Assembly (NCBI GenBank): GCA_033297075.1
Contig: MU858273.1
Span: 1-55,382 of the forward strand
Reading direction: 5' to 3'
Source: Rhypophila decipiens
Lineage: Eukaryota > Ascomycota > Sordariomycetes > Sordariales > Naviculisporaceae
Length of the DNA stretch: 55,382 bases
The notes beneath the pieces are model-generated. The model saw only the letters and a program-made list of their open reading frames with translations. It made no database searches and was not told the DNA's origin. The translations under genes and the position numbers were made by a program. Shown piece by piece: positions 23,201 through 32,891 of the stretch. Each line of letters opens with the position of its first letter. Within the stretch, counting starts at the first letter, position 1.

Positions 23201-25337
23201 GGCAATTTCCATCGAGGTTAAGGCTGTTGGGATGAACTTCAAAGACAGCATGATTGCCATGGGGATGGTCAAGAATCATTGCGACGGATTTGGTATCGAC
23301 TGTGCAGGTATTGTCACGGCTGTCGGAACCCAAGTACACGAGTTCACAGTCGGCGATAGGGTCATGGGCATTACCGGCGATGCATATGCCACTGTTACAA
23401 CAACATTGTCGTCTCACTGCGTCAAGATACCCGATGGCATGACATTCGAAGAAGCTGCCAGTATGCCAACTGTGTATGGCACTGTCATTTACAGTCTACT
23501 TGATCTGGCCAGACTGGAGAAGGGGCAGAGTATTCTCATCCACTCGGCCTGTGGCGGGGTGGGTATAGCTGCCCTGAATATCTGCCGCGCCGTCGGGTTG
23601 CGGCTAGACGCCGAGGTTTTCGTCACGGTCGGGAATGAAGAAAAGGTAGAGTTCCTCATGACGCACTATGGCATTCCTCGACGTCACATCTTTTGCTCTA
23701 GAGATGCAAGCTTCCTCGGCGCTATCATGAGGGAGACGGGAAACAAGGGGGTTGATATTGTGCTCAACTCTCTCTCGGGGGAGTTGCTGCATGCTTCGTG
23801 GCAATGTGTGGCCGAGTTTGGATCCATGATTGAGCTAGGCAAGCGGGACTTTATCGATCGGGGACGATTGGCCATGGACCACTTTGAGGACAATCGTTCC
23901 TTCTTTGGTGTCGACCTGGCTACCTTCCGGAGCAAACGACCTGGCAAGGTGAAAGATCTTCTTGACCGGCTGGTCAAACTCTATGTGGATGGGAATATTC
24001 AGCCCATCCGCCCTATTAGGCTGCTGGACGCCGCAGATATGCCCAATGCAATCCGAACGATGCAGAAAGGACAACATATTGGTAAGCTGGTTGTGGCAAT
24101 GCCCCAGGACCCATCTGAACTCGGTGCTACCTCAACACGGAATGAGTTCACGTTACGGGATGATGCATCGTATCTGCTAGCTGGTGGTCTAGGGGGTTTG
24201 GGAAGATCGATAGCCGTCTGGATGGCAGAACATGGGGCCAAGAACCTCGTCTTTATAACACGAGGTGACGGCAATAGACGGGAAGACAAGTCCCTGATTC
24301 ATGAGCTGGGCCATTTAGGTTGCACTGTCCAGGTCATCTCAGGGAGCGTGTCCAGCATGCAAGACATATCCAGGGCTGTGAGCACAGCTCGTTTACCTAT
24401 TGTCGGGGTACTCCACCTGGCAATGGTCTTGCAGGACAGCCTGTTTGCCGAGATGCCCCTGGATGCCTGGGAAGCAGCCACGAGGCCAAAAGTCCAGGGC
24501 GCATGGAACCTACACAGCGTGCTGCTGGAGCAATCGTGCTGGCCGCTTGATTTCTTTGTGCTTTTCAGTTCTACGAGTGGGATTCTTGGTCAGCAAGGCC
24601 AGGCCAACTACGCCGCCGCCAACACATTCCTTGACGCATTTGTGCAGTTCAGACAGGCCCAGGGATTGCCTGCTTCGGTCATTGATCTTGGTGTAATTGG
24701 CGACGTCGGCTATGTCAGTGAGAGGAAGGACTTGCTCGACAGGTTGAAAGATAGACACACCTCTACCATTTACGAACAGCATGTTCTTGATGCAGTGGAG
24801 CTGTCCATCAAGCAGTCCAGGAAGCACTCTAGAGATGAGGACACCAACGGCTTCGTGTGCTCGTCGCAGCTGCTCCTAGGGCTCCGGTCTCAAGCCCCGC
24901 TGTCTGACCAGAACAACCGAATGTTTTGGAAGCGTGATGCACGGGTTGCCTCGCAAGGAAGCAGGAGCAATCTTGCAAATGTTGGCCTGGACAATGGGAA
25001 TTCCGAGTCCCGAGACAGCAATCATCAACTCGGCAATTTTCTGGCTGAGATTGAGGCCAACCCCGGACTTCTAACCACCAAGGAAGGAGTGACCAAGCTC
25101 GCACGACATATTGGATCTGCGCTTTGTGCATTCGTCATGAAGCCAGAGTCAGAGCTTGATTTGACAACTGGGTTTGCTTCGCTCGGGATTGACTCGCTTG
25201 TTGCTATCGAGATGCGGAATTGGTCTCGCCAGCGGCTGGGGCTCGACATCTCGGTGCTGGAGATTATGCGAGCGGGGAATATCATGGCGCTGGCGGAGGA
25301 AGGCGCTAAGAGGCTGATGGCGAGATACTCTATTTGA
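17203..25337 (+). CDS. Highly reducing type I polyketide synthase (KS-AT-DH-cMT-ER-KR-ACP), about 2595 aa
   Basis: Six exons: 17203-17630, 17694-17888, 17962-18086, 18153-18553, 18615-18732, 18817-25337 (7788 bases, in frame). The third intron has a weak GTTAGC donor and is the least certain junction. KS active residues are Cys215 (TACSAS; most relatives have TACSSS), His352 (ECHATGT) and His388 ([10 protein letters not shown]). AT has GHSSGE (Ser about 667); DH has its His near 982 ([11 protein letters not shown]) and Asp near 1171 (HPTVVDS); the C-methyltransferase has [10 protein letters not shown] near 1461; ER has [11 protein letters not shown] near 1997; KR has [10 protein letters not shown] near 2208 and [11 protein letters not shown] has GIDSLVAIE with Ser about 2549. 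All reducing domains look intact, so a methylated, largely reduced chain is expected. No thioesterase or other release domain follows the ACP. Product unknown. Confidence 0.93.
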
Positions 25338-26043
25338 GACCTAAGAAGGATGACTGTTGAAGGAATAAAGGAAGGTGGCTTAATGAGCAGGCCTGTGGAG
25401 TTCCTCCTGGCTGGGATATTTATGTTGCAGACTCGATACCTTAGCCTGACAGGCATTTGGACGAATAGTCGTTCCAGGCTTGGCTAGATCTTTGTCTAGC
25501 TTTGTGCTGCTTGTTAGGCGTTAAGGTATGGGTTGAAGGCTATGGGAGAAAATAACATTTGGATGCACGAGGTCCATTACATAAATCACATCAGTTCAGC
25601 CAAGGGTTCCTTGCCTCCACAAAGTCAGTTTTTCTGTTGACCAATTACGTCTTGCTATCCTCTGAATCGAGGGAAATGTGTATCAGCAAGTGGAACGACC
25701 TCGCTACTCCATGTCGACAACCCTATTGAAGGTTTGGTTGACAACAAGATTGGGGAAAGAGAAGGGCAAAAAGAAACTGAAGCCACACAACCGTTCGAGA
25801 CACCGTCGTAGAAAATTAAAGTTCTAAAAGTAGAGATTTCATGAAGGAAAACGCAAAAAAGATAAATCTCAGTCCTAAACCTTCCATCTCATGGCTTTCA
25901 TCCCAACATCTATAAAGGCCCTGCAAACCCGATATTCTTTTCTTTTCTCTTCATCTTCTTGACTGCCATTTTTGACAGTATCCTGATTCACCACTCAGCC
26001 CAAGGATAAACTATCATCAGTTACATACTTAGCTCAAATCATT
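25338..26043. promoter_or_regulatory. PKS 3' region and promoter of the next gene
   Basis: 706 bases. A TATA box (TATAAAGG, 25911-25918) followed by a pyrimidine-rich stretch (TTCTTTTCTTTTCTCTTCATC, about 25936-25956) lies 90-130 bases before ATG 26044, a typical fungal core promoter layout. The rest is unremarkable. Confidence 0.55.
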
Positions 26044-27228
26044 ATGTCCGACGACTGGGAAATCATCCCCTTAAGCTTCAGGGTTTCGAGCCTCCAAATT
26101 ATTTCCGCCTCCGATATCGAGCTGGACGAATGGCAGGAGGTAACTGGTCAGACCCAAATTGCCGAGCAGGCGGCTGGTTCGGTTGAGCGGGTCGAGGTGT
26201 TGAAGTCCCCGGAAGTGAAGCTTGATGTGGTTGACTCGATCGCTTCAACTGAAATGGAGGCTCCTGTTACTTCATTTGCTGTTGTGCCGTGTTTCCAACG
26301 GGAGTCGCAGGGGCCTCTGAGCCTGCGAGTCTTTCTGGCAAAGGCATCCACCCTCCAAGCGTCCCTCTCGAGGCTAGACACTCTGACCACGCAGTTCGCG
26401 GCCCTTCACACTCAGTGGGCTTCAGCACGCCTCACTGGTGCCGCTGCTCCCCCGGCCCAGTCCAGCGCCTCCTCGCCCTCGGCCGAAGCTCCCATCGGTC
26501 ATTTCGTCGAACTAGCCTACCAAGCGTCGACCGGTATCACAGGCTCATTCGCCGTACTTCGCCAATTACATTCCGACGCTGGCGTCGAAACAGCTCGGCA
26601 GCCGAAAACGATCAAGCTAGTGACTTACGAGTCTGTCCTCAGGAGCTTCAAAGCCTCCCTCCTACGATACAACTCTGAGCAGGCTTCGTACAAATGCTTG
26701 CTCAAGGCACAGATTCGGGAGGGGTACCTCACCTTGCGACCAGAGGCGTCATGCGACGAGGTTAACCGGGCGATGGAATGTCCAGACTGGGGCATGGGGA
26801 TTGTCAAGCGAGGCCCGGTGACTGGTGCTGCTGCTTTTGATAAAGTCGCCAACGAAAAGTGGTTCTACGACGTCAATGGCGACGTTCTTGTTCCCCGACT
26901 GAGGGAAAGTATCTTGGACAGAGTTGCTCTTTTGAAAGGCGAGGTTAATCGTGTTGAGGGGGATATCAGAGGACTTCGGAGGGTTCATCGGGTTTTGGAG
27001 GAGGATATGCTTCTCGTGAGCCGGAAAGAGGATGGTGGCGCTGGACAGGTTGTCAATAACGGTGGACTGGCTGGTCGTGGGACGGTTATTGAGGATACGC
27101 CAAGGAGAAAGACAAGGGAAAGAGGTCGTCTCGGGAGATTGTGTTGTTTTTGGGGAGGTGGTGTTCCATACGCCTTCTTAAGTAAACTTGAGAGCTGGTT
27201 GGGTCACCTGCTTGGCGGCATGAGTTGA
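26044..27228 (+). CDS. Hypothetical protein, 394 aa
   Basis: Single-exon gene with no domain that I recognise. It starts MSDDWEIIPLSF. Residues 80-185 contain amphipathic helix-forming stretches with Ala/Ser-rich linkers (SSASSPSAEAP). Residues 290-330 are strongly helical and charged (RVEGDIRGLRRVHRVLEED), perhaps a coiled coil. The C-terminus has a Cys/Gly/aromatic segment (LCCFWGGGVPYAF) that could be a membrane-associating tail. There is no signal peptide. It lies directly downstream of the PKS in the same direction, but its content gives no reason to assign it to the biosynthetic cluster. A TATA box at 25911 supports the start. Confidence 0.7.
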   Translation: MSDDWEIIPLSFRVSSLQIISASDIELDEWQEVTGQTQIAEQAAGSVERVEVLKSPEVKLDVVDSIASTEMEAPVTSFAVVPCFQRESQGPLSLRVFLAKASTLQASLSRLDTLTTQFAALHTQWASARLTGAAAPPAQSSASSPSAEAPIGHFVELAYQASTGITGSFAVLRQLHSDAGVETARQPKTIKLVTYESVLRSFKASLLRYNSEQASYKCLLKAQIREGYLTLRPEASCDEVNRAMECPDWGMGIVKRGPVTGAAAFDKVANEKWFYDVNGDVLVPRLRESILDRVALLKGEVNRVEGDIRGLRRVHRVLEEDMLLVSRKEDGGAGQVVNNGGLAGRGTVIEDTPRRKTRERGRLGRLCCFWGGGVPYAFLSKLESWLGHLLGGMS

Positions 27229-27742
27229 GTCTTTTTCATGCTTTTTACAACGAGAACCGGCGGCAGCCAGGTTATCTTATGTAGTGTAGAACTCATATCT
27301 CGTGTTTTACCATCTCCAGCTCCCTCTTTAATAATTATAGTTCCAGCATACACTCTAGCCCCGCTTGCTAGAATCTTCTTTATAATAACAGCGTCGACTG
27401 ATCATTTCTTTCACCTCGAGCTAACAGTGCTATATATTCTTCTTTTAAAAAACACCACACAAAGTTGAACTTTGTTGTTCGTTAGGGCTTACCCTAATTG
27501 TCCTGGTGTTGGAAACTTTAATCGTACAAACTTTCTATTCGGAAGTTTGCCCGTGTAGTGCAACCGGCTTTTTTGAGTTTACTGTGGTGGGCCCGCAGCC
27601 ATGACGATTGATCGCACTCTTCTTTTAATCGCCCAGTCTCCTTCTCAAATATCAGAAAAAAAGGCTTTCTGGCCCACTGCAATCGCCAAAGAAACACCAT
27701 ATCCGAAGCAGTTCGTCATCATACCTGCCCCCAACGGCAAAT
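27229..27742. other. Intergenic region
   Basis: 514 bases between two plus-strand genes, AT-rich up to about 27480. An open frame starting at 27601 overlaps the next gene in another frame and is not supported. Confidence 0.4.
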
Positions 27743-28582
27743 ATGTCACCTATCCGTTTCCTTATCCTTTCCGACACCCACGACACCGCCTTCCCCTCAC
27801 TTCCCATTTCCGGACCACCGATCGACGTCGTCCTCCACTGCGGCGATCTCACCATGATAGGCGGGCTGTCAAACTATCGCCGCGCCATATCCAGCATCCT
27901 CTCCATTCCTACACAGCCCCATCTCGTCATCCCGGGCAACCACGACGTCAGTCTTGACCCCGAACGGTGGGCTTCCAATCTCATCGAGGACGAGGACGAC
28001 CCAGAAGAAAGCGCCAGAGCTCTAAGACTCTTCGAGGATGTAAAACAAGAAACCAAAGGCCGGTTTGCTCTCCTGAGCGAGGGTTTTCACAGATTCGAGC
28101 TGGATGGTGGAAAGTCCTTTACGATTTACGCCTCGCCTTATTCGCCTGAGTTTGGCGGGTACGCATTCAGCTACACACCCGAGAAAGACAGATTTCAAGG
28201 CAAGATTCCTGACGGTGTGGTCATACTCATGACGCATGGGCCGCCTTCTTTTGGCAACAGGGACGGGACAACCAGCTACAAACTCGACCTGGGCAGACAC
28301 GGGGAGCACTGTGGCTGCGAAAAACTGGCCAAGGCCGTGGAGAAGGCCCGGCCCTTGATTCACTGCTTTGGACACATTCACAAGGGCTATGGTGTGCAAA
28401 GGCTCAAGTGGGAGAGGAAGGAAATTGAAGATGTGAAGGAGGAGGAGAAGGCTGGCGTAACAAGATTGCAGGTAGTAGGTGGGGATAATAGAGGAAAGAG
28501 TACATTGCTGGTCAATGCTGCCATTATGAGACGTGGGGAGGAGAAGGGGAACGAGCCGTGGATTGTTGATTTCCATGTTTAA
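27743..28582 (+). CDS. Calcineurin-like metallophosphoesterase, 279 aa
   Basis: Single-exon gene. All metal-binding blocks of the metallophosphoesterase fold are visible in order: SDTHD (residues 10-14), HCGDLT (about 32-37), GNHDVS (about 61-66), MTHGPPSFG (about 156-164) and GHIHKGYG (about 212-219). The overall size and the GPP-then-GHIH spacing resemble the UPF0046/MPPED-type cytosolic phosphoesterases found widely in ascomycetes; the enzyme probably uses two divalent metals to hydrolyse a phosphodiester, substrate unknown. No signal peptide or membrane segment is present. A short charged insertion (EIEDVKEEEKAG) precedes the last strand block. Intact and probably a normal housekeeping or accessory gene. 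Confidence 0.88.
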   Translation: MSPIRFLILSDTHDTAFPSLPISGPPIDVVLHCGDLTMIGGLSNYRRAISSILSIPTQPHLVIPGNHDVSLDPERWASNLIEDEDDPEESARALRLFEDVKQETKGRFALLSEGFHRFELDGGKSFTIYASPYSPEFGGYAFSYTPEKDRFQGKIPDGVVILMTHGPPSFGNRDGTTSYKLDLGRHGEHCGCEKLAKAVEKARPLIHCFGHIHKGYGVQRLKWERKEIEDVKEEEKAGVTRLQVVGGDNRGKSTLLVNAAIMRRGEEKGNEPWIVDFHV

Positions 28583-29343
28583 TTGGGGGGCTTAATAAAA
28601 AGGCACCACCACTTTTAAATACAGGCACGGGTCCAGTTTAGCTTCTAGCAAGTCAAAGCTTTTACTCCGCCCAGACAAGGCATTCATTCGGGCCAGTTGA
28701 AGCCTATTTCTTACTGGCTCGAACAAATGGATTGCGACCCGGGCGCGTCCAGGCCGGACATCCAGTAAAGGTATTGATTCAGTTCGATCAATACATCCAT
28801 TCCAGTTAGTCAATCCATTTGTTCGAGCCAGTAAAGCACTTTAGCCAGTTAGGGCATCCATTTTACAGTAATAGTGCTTACATATAGAAAATATTCCGGC
28901 TTTTTTGTTTATGTCGTAGATGTTTTCTCCTCTGAGGTTTTATACCCCGGGGGACCTCGCTTCGCACGATGAATGACATCTACATGTGCTGTGAGAGTAG
29001 TAGCAAATTCGGCTCCTTTGTAGCATGGGGTCACGCTTGATCATCACTTTGCAGGAAAATTGCAAATGCTGCCAAAGCAAGTAGTATGAATGAGTATATC
29101 TCTAGATTGCTATTCCATCGTGAACTAAGAAAACTCGCCAAACTAACCGCAGTCAGATCATTTATATACTATGCTGTGAAAACAACAAATGCATCCATAA
29201 CTTCAGTCGTGACGATAAAAACCCATTGAGCTACCACCATCGTTCCTGTGCATGCAAAAGTGAAAATCCATCATTGATATTACAAGCAAACCCCATGCTC
29301 ACACCAAACCGAGGAAAACAAAGCTGCCAGAAATCGCCTTCCC
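28583..29343. other. Intergenic region with inverted repeat
   Basis: 761 bases between the 3' ends of the phosphoesterase (plus) and the small heat-shock gene (minus). The first 300 bases are rich in ACTGG/CCAGT motifs and contain the perfect inverted repeat listed next; the remainder shows nothing recognisable. Confidence 0.45.
28711..28834. repeat. Perfect 24-bp inverted repeat with 76-bp loop
   Basis: The 24 bases at 28711-28734 (beginning TTACTGGCTCGAACAAATGG) are the exact reverse complement of 28811-28834. The 76-base loop holds a smaller inverted pair (ATTGAT...ATCAAT). This could be a small MITE-like element, a fold-back unit, or a processed RNA hairpin. No flanking target duplication is evident. 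Confidence 0.8.
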
Positions 29344-30075
29344 TTAGAGGACGGCAATCCGGCGTGGTTGATGCATCGCCTTTTTCGGAACAGTGACGCT
29401 CAAGATGCCATTATTGAGACTAGCACTGACACCATTGTGCTCTACATCTCTAGGGAATGTGAATGTGCGCGAGAACTCGCCGATTGAGCGCTCCCAAAGC
29501 CAGATCTTGCCGCCGGCGTTATCGTTCTTCTTGGGAGTCGCTGCCTCCTTGGGAGCCTTCTCGATTTGAGTCTTGGTTGGCTCGGCCGCCGTCTCCGGCT
29601 TGGGCGAGCCGACGCGCGTCCAGGACTTGTTGCTTGCCGTCTCCTCCTCCGGGTCGTCCTCGACTGTGGCGTGGTGGTTGTTGTTGTCGTCATCGTTGGT
29701 GCCGTTGGTCTTTTCTGCCTCGGTCACCTCGGGATGCTGCTGCTCTTCGATGGTTGGCTGCTGCTCCTTGGTGCGCTCGATACGGCCGCTGATCTGGATT
29801 GTGCGGGGGTCCGTGAACTCAATGTTTAGGTTCTCGCGCTGGATGCCGGCGAGTTCGCCATGGAGCTCATAGGTGTTTTCAATCTCGTGGACGTCAAACT
29901 TGGGCTTGAACGTAGGGCTTCGAGTAGAAGACCGCCGAAGTCTCTTGGTCTCGGGCTGAGCCACCTGCTGGTCTTGGGCGTAGTGTTCAAAGTCGTCGAG
30001 GAGCCGGAAGAGAGGAACGAGGCTGGGCTCGTGGGTCTGACGAGCGTAAAATGGCGAAGAGAATAGGGACATCAT
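29344..30075 (-). CDS. hsp30: Small heat-shock protein, Hsp20/Hsp30 family, 243 aa
   Basis: Single-exon gene. The N-terminus has the SLFSSPFYARQ-type start followed by the alpha-crystallin domain. That domain is split: the first half at about residues 54-103 (KFDVHEIENTYELHGELAG ... IQISGRIE) and the second at about 200-240 (FSRTFTFPRDVE, then ASLNNGILSVTVPKK, the conserved A-x-L-x-x-G-x-L signature). About 95 acidic, Asn/Thr/Lys-rich residues are inserted between them, as in Hsp30 proteins of Neurospora and relatives. It would act as an ATP-independent chaperone that holds unfolding proteins. The promoter has a TATA box, a heat-shock element and telomere-like repeats (listed separately). Confidence 0.93.
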   Translation of the reverse strand: MMSLFSSPFYARQTHEPSLVPLFRLLDDFEHYAQDQQVAQPETKRLRRSSTRSPTFKPKFDVHEIENTYELHGELAGIQRENLNIEFTDPRTIQISGRIERTKEQQPTIEEQQHPEVTEAEKTNGTNDDDNNNHHATVEDDPEEETASNKSWTRVGSPKPETAAEPTKTQIEKAPKEAATPKKNDNAGGKIWLWERSIGEFSRTFTFPRDVEHNGVSASLNNGILSVTVPKKAMHQPRRIAVL

Positions 30076-30234
30076 TTTGATTGTCAGTTGTGAGGATCGA
30101 GTTGGTAGAGTATAAAGTGCTTTGATGTTGGGTCTTGATGCTTAGTCTTTGGGTCTTGATGCTGTTGATTGCTGAGATTGATCTGTGATGAATTCTGCTG
30201 AATCAAGGGCCCTAGAACCAGGAAACAAAGGCTT

Positions 30235-30241
30235 CTTTATA
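30235..30241 (-). promoter_or_regulatory. TATA box of the small heat-shock gene
   Basis: TATAAAG on the minus strand, about 160 bases upstream of the hsp30-like ATG. Confidence 0.6.
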
Positions 30242-30399
30242 ATAATCTTCATGGTGGCAGCTGACGCGAATGTGCTGATGCAGGCAGAAGGTTGTCGTAA
30301 TCGGAGGCAAGTGCTCGAGTTTGCTGGATTGTTCTCGCATGATTGGAAATGTTCGCCAGAGTTCTGGTGGTGACTGTTGGCCTTTCTCTGTCATTCGAC

Positions 30400-30422
30400 G
30401 AAGCCCCTGGAACCTCGTAGAA
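30400..30422. promoter_or_regulatory. Step-type heat-shock element
   Basis: Three GAA units start at 30400, 30410 and 30420, exactly ten bases apart. This is the perfect three-unit step-type HSE (GAA-N7-GAA-N7-GAA) bound by Hsf1. It lies about 325 bases upstream of the small heat-shock gene, which fits heat induction. Confidence 0.75.
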
Positions 30423-30476
30423 TTTGTCGTGGGTGGGGCTGTAGTCGCAATTGGTTGGCCAACAAATCAGCCTTTC

Positions 30477-30494
30477 GGGGTTAGGGTTAGGGGT
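30477..30494. repeat. Interstitial telomere-type repeat (TTAGGG x 2)
   Basis: GGGGTTAGGGTTAGGGGT, with two exact TTAGGG units at 30481-30492, about 400 bases upstream of the small heat-shock ATG. TTAGGG is the telomere repeat of most filamentous ascomycetes and the core of Tbf1/Teb1-type promoter sites in yeasts. Confidence 0.75.
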
Positions 30495-30530
30495 CTGTCA
30501 GCAATTCAGCTGACGAGTGATCAACATCCC

Positions 30531-30543
30531 AGGGTTAGGGTTA
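30531..30543. repeat. Second interstitial telomere-type repeat
   Basis: AGGGTTAGGGTTA, the same phase of TTAGGG repeat and the same orientation as the copy 38 bases before it. Confidence 0.7.
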
Positions 30544-32168
30544 CCTAGCGTCACACTGAGCATTGTCAAGCTGGGGATGTCAGATGTCAGGGGCGTGCAA
30601 TGGAGGAGCAGTAAACACCGGCGGTGGGGTATTGTAATAGGCTTGATGAAGTAGTTTCAGAGTCTATGTTTACCAACAGTTAGCTCCTCTCAAACTAACA
30701 AGGTGTTCATAAGGCTTAACTATTGAGCACGATCAAGTGAAGCTTACTGACCCATAGGCAGGCTGCACTACACTATTCTACCTACTGTTAATCACCGCGT
30801 TCTTGTCTGATGACGTGGCCAATCTCTGTCGGTGAAGAGGAACAACATCTTTGAATACCTCATCTGACCGGATCGATGATCGCCCGAGAACTCTTGACAT
30901 ACCATGATCCGTCAAGTCCAGACTCAACGTTAAGGGAATATGGTGAGCAGGAAGAAATTTCCGTATCATATATCTTTTGACAGGGTTCAAGGGGTTGATG
31001 CATGCATGTGGAATATGGGTAGCCGATGGCAAGGCATTTTCTCCTGAACAACCCCCGGATTAGGCTCTGAGAATGTGTTAGTCAGCTGTCAAAGAATCAG
31101 GCACCCTCGACGATAGATTGTTGCATTTAGCCAAGGGAGCTGTGGAATCAGTAATTACCCTTTGCGGGCCATGATAAATTCGTGGTCAGAGCAGGGTTAT
31201 ACTGCTAGTTGGGGTTGTTGGAACCCCAATCTTAGTTGGAAACACGGCAAAATCGAAATTCTAAATGCTCAAACTTTTTAAGATTGCTCTGTTTGAAGTG
31301 ACATGGGCGATAAATGTTCCTCAGGGGCTTATCCAATTAGCTTCGATCCATCGTAAAAGACTCAAAAACAATCAGCCATCGCAACTACCTACTGAGGCAT
31401 GACTTGTTACACAATCACAATATCATATATGGATCCGTGGGCCATAATATGCAAGGCCTTCCTGCGGAGAACTTGTTAACCTATCAGAAAGATTCCATAT
31501 CTGCATATTGCGGCACTGCCTCAATACAACACAGAATTAGAACAAGTCATTCACGATAGTCGTCGTAAACTCCTCAGGGGTATCACAATAAAACTCGCGG
31601 CAGGACAGCGCAGTGGCACGCTCGGCTCCAGCACCTCAAAGAAGCACTCAGTGTAGTGACAGCTGCGACACCAGTCTGCAGAGTACTTTTGTTTTAAATA
31701 CGAGAATACTACTCCCACGGCACCCCTTGAGCCGACCTGTCTCGGAAATAGGTCTCTATGAATAATTTCCATATCCGGCGGCCTGGTGAGTATGTACAGC
31801 ACGAGTACGTAACGCCGAACCCATGCCAAGGAACGCCGAATAAGGCTTGACATCACTTATCTCAAGCGGGTAACTTCACTCCTCCTATGGTAAGGCAGTC
31901 CTGTCACTATCGAAGCTCCCAGGGTCGAAGTGTCTGTCATGGCATCTGCCTACCGAGAATCATTTCCTAGTGCATCTTGGGTTGGACTGGCAAGGGACAT
32001 GATGACTTGATGATAATCCTGGATTCTGCAGTGACTGGGCTCAGGTATATAAGGGCACTCACGTTCTCACCTTTTCGGAATCATTCTCAACTCTTGCTCA
32101 TCATCAAGACAATCACTCCTCCACCGCAACAGTTCCATTCACTGCCTTCTTTCAACCATTCGCCCAGA
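30544..32168. other. Long intergenic region
   Basis: 1.6 kb between the heat-shock promoter and the secreted-protein gene. Minus-strand frames at 30778-31032 and 31551-31856 were examined. The second has some Cys-rich character (CRSCHYTECFF) but no start context or domain support. A TATA box TATATAAG at 32046-32053 lies 116 bases before ATG 32169 and probably drives the next gene. Confidence 0.45.
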
Positions 32169-32838
32169 ATGCTATCCAAAGTCATCCTCTCCGCCCTTGC
32201 CGCCGTGGCAGCTGTTCAGGCCCTGCCCGCTGCCGAGCCCATCCCGGCTGGAGTCAACTTTGAAGTCCGGGATGCCTTTCCTGATGGACTTTGGTACGGC
32301 CGCACCTGTATGTTTGCCCTCTAATCCCCTCAACCTGCTGATACCCTCACCTGTACTCACATTCTCTCGGTGTCTAGACCCCAACGGTACCATGACAGGC
32401 CACCAATTCGACGACGCCGGCGTCCTCAAGCGCTCCATCGTCGTGCACCCACGTGACGACCTCGTCTCCAAGTCCAAGCGCTCCTCCTCCCCCTCGGTCG
32501 AGAGACGCTTTGTCTCCTGCTGGGGCACCCAGCTCGACCGCCCCGGGACCGACCGCGCGGCGCAGTGTCTCCGCGACGCTGCTGCCCGAGCGGGGGGTAT
32601 CGACCTACGCTCGGGAGCCGGACCTTACTACTCCTCGTGCGTCGACTCGGCCGTGCGCGTGTATTATTGTATCAATGCCGGCAACTCGTGGGGCAACGCG
32701 AACCTGGAGGATGTTAATTATGGCCTGTCGCAGATGGACTCCAGGTGCCCGGCGTATACGGCTAGTTACTTCCAGTGGGACGGTACCCCCGAGATTTTGG
32801 GTAAGGCGCGGGCTGATACGCCTATTTGCCTTGGTTAA
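32169..32838 (+). CDS. Small cysteine-rich secreted protein with KEX2-type propeptide, 199 aa
   Basis: Exons 32169-32307 and 32378-32838 (intron GTATGT...TCTAG; join RTYPNGTMTG in frame). A clear signal peptide covers residues 1-18 (MLSKVILSALAAVAAVQA). A propeptide follows with dibasic sites (KSKR and VERR, about residues 82-96), beyond which lies a compact domain of about 105 residues with six cysteines (SCWG, QCLR, SSCVD, YYCIN, RCPAY, ICLG), consistent with three disulfides. I recognise no named family with confidence. The size, processing and Cys content fit a secreted effector or antimicrobial protein, but that is inference. A TATA box at 32046 supports the start. The stop lies only about 50 bases before the truncated NACHT gene. 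Confidence 0.82.
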
Positions 32839-32891
32839 AATGGCTGGACTGAGGTTATCAGAAATGTCTGACACACTCCATATGGTTGCAG

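Noticed and set aside
27601..27957. 118-codon frame before and overlapping the metallophosphoesterase
   Set aside because: Overlaps the real gene in another frame and becomes Arg/Pro/His-rich, typical of a shadow frame.
31551..31856. Cys-containing minus-strand frame (CRSCHYTECFF)
   Set aside because: No recognisable family, no promoter or splice support; kept only as intergenic comment.
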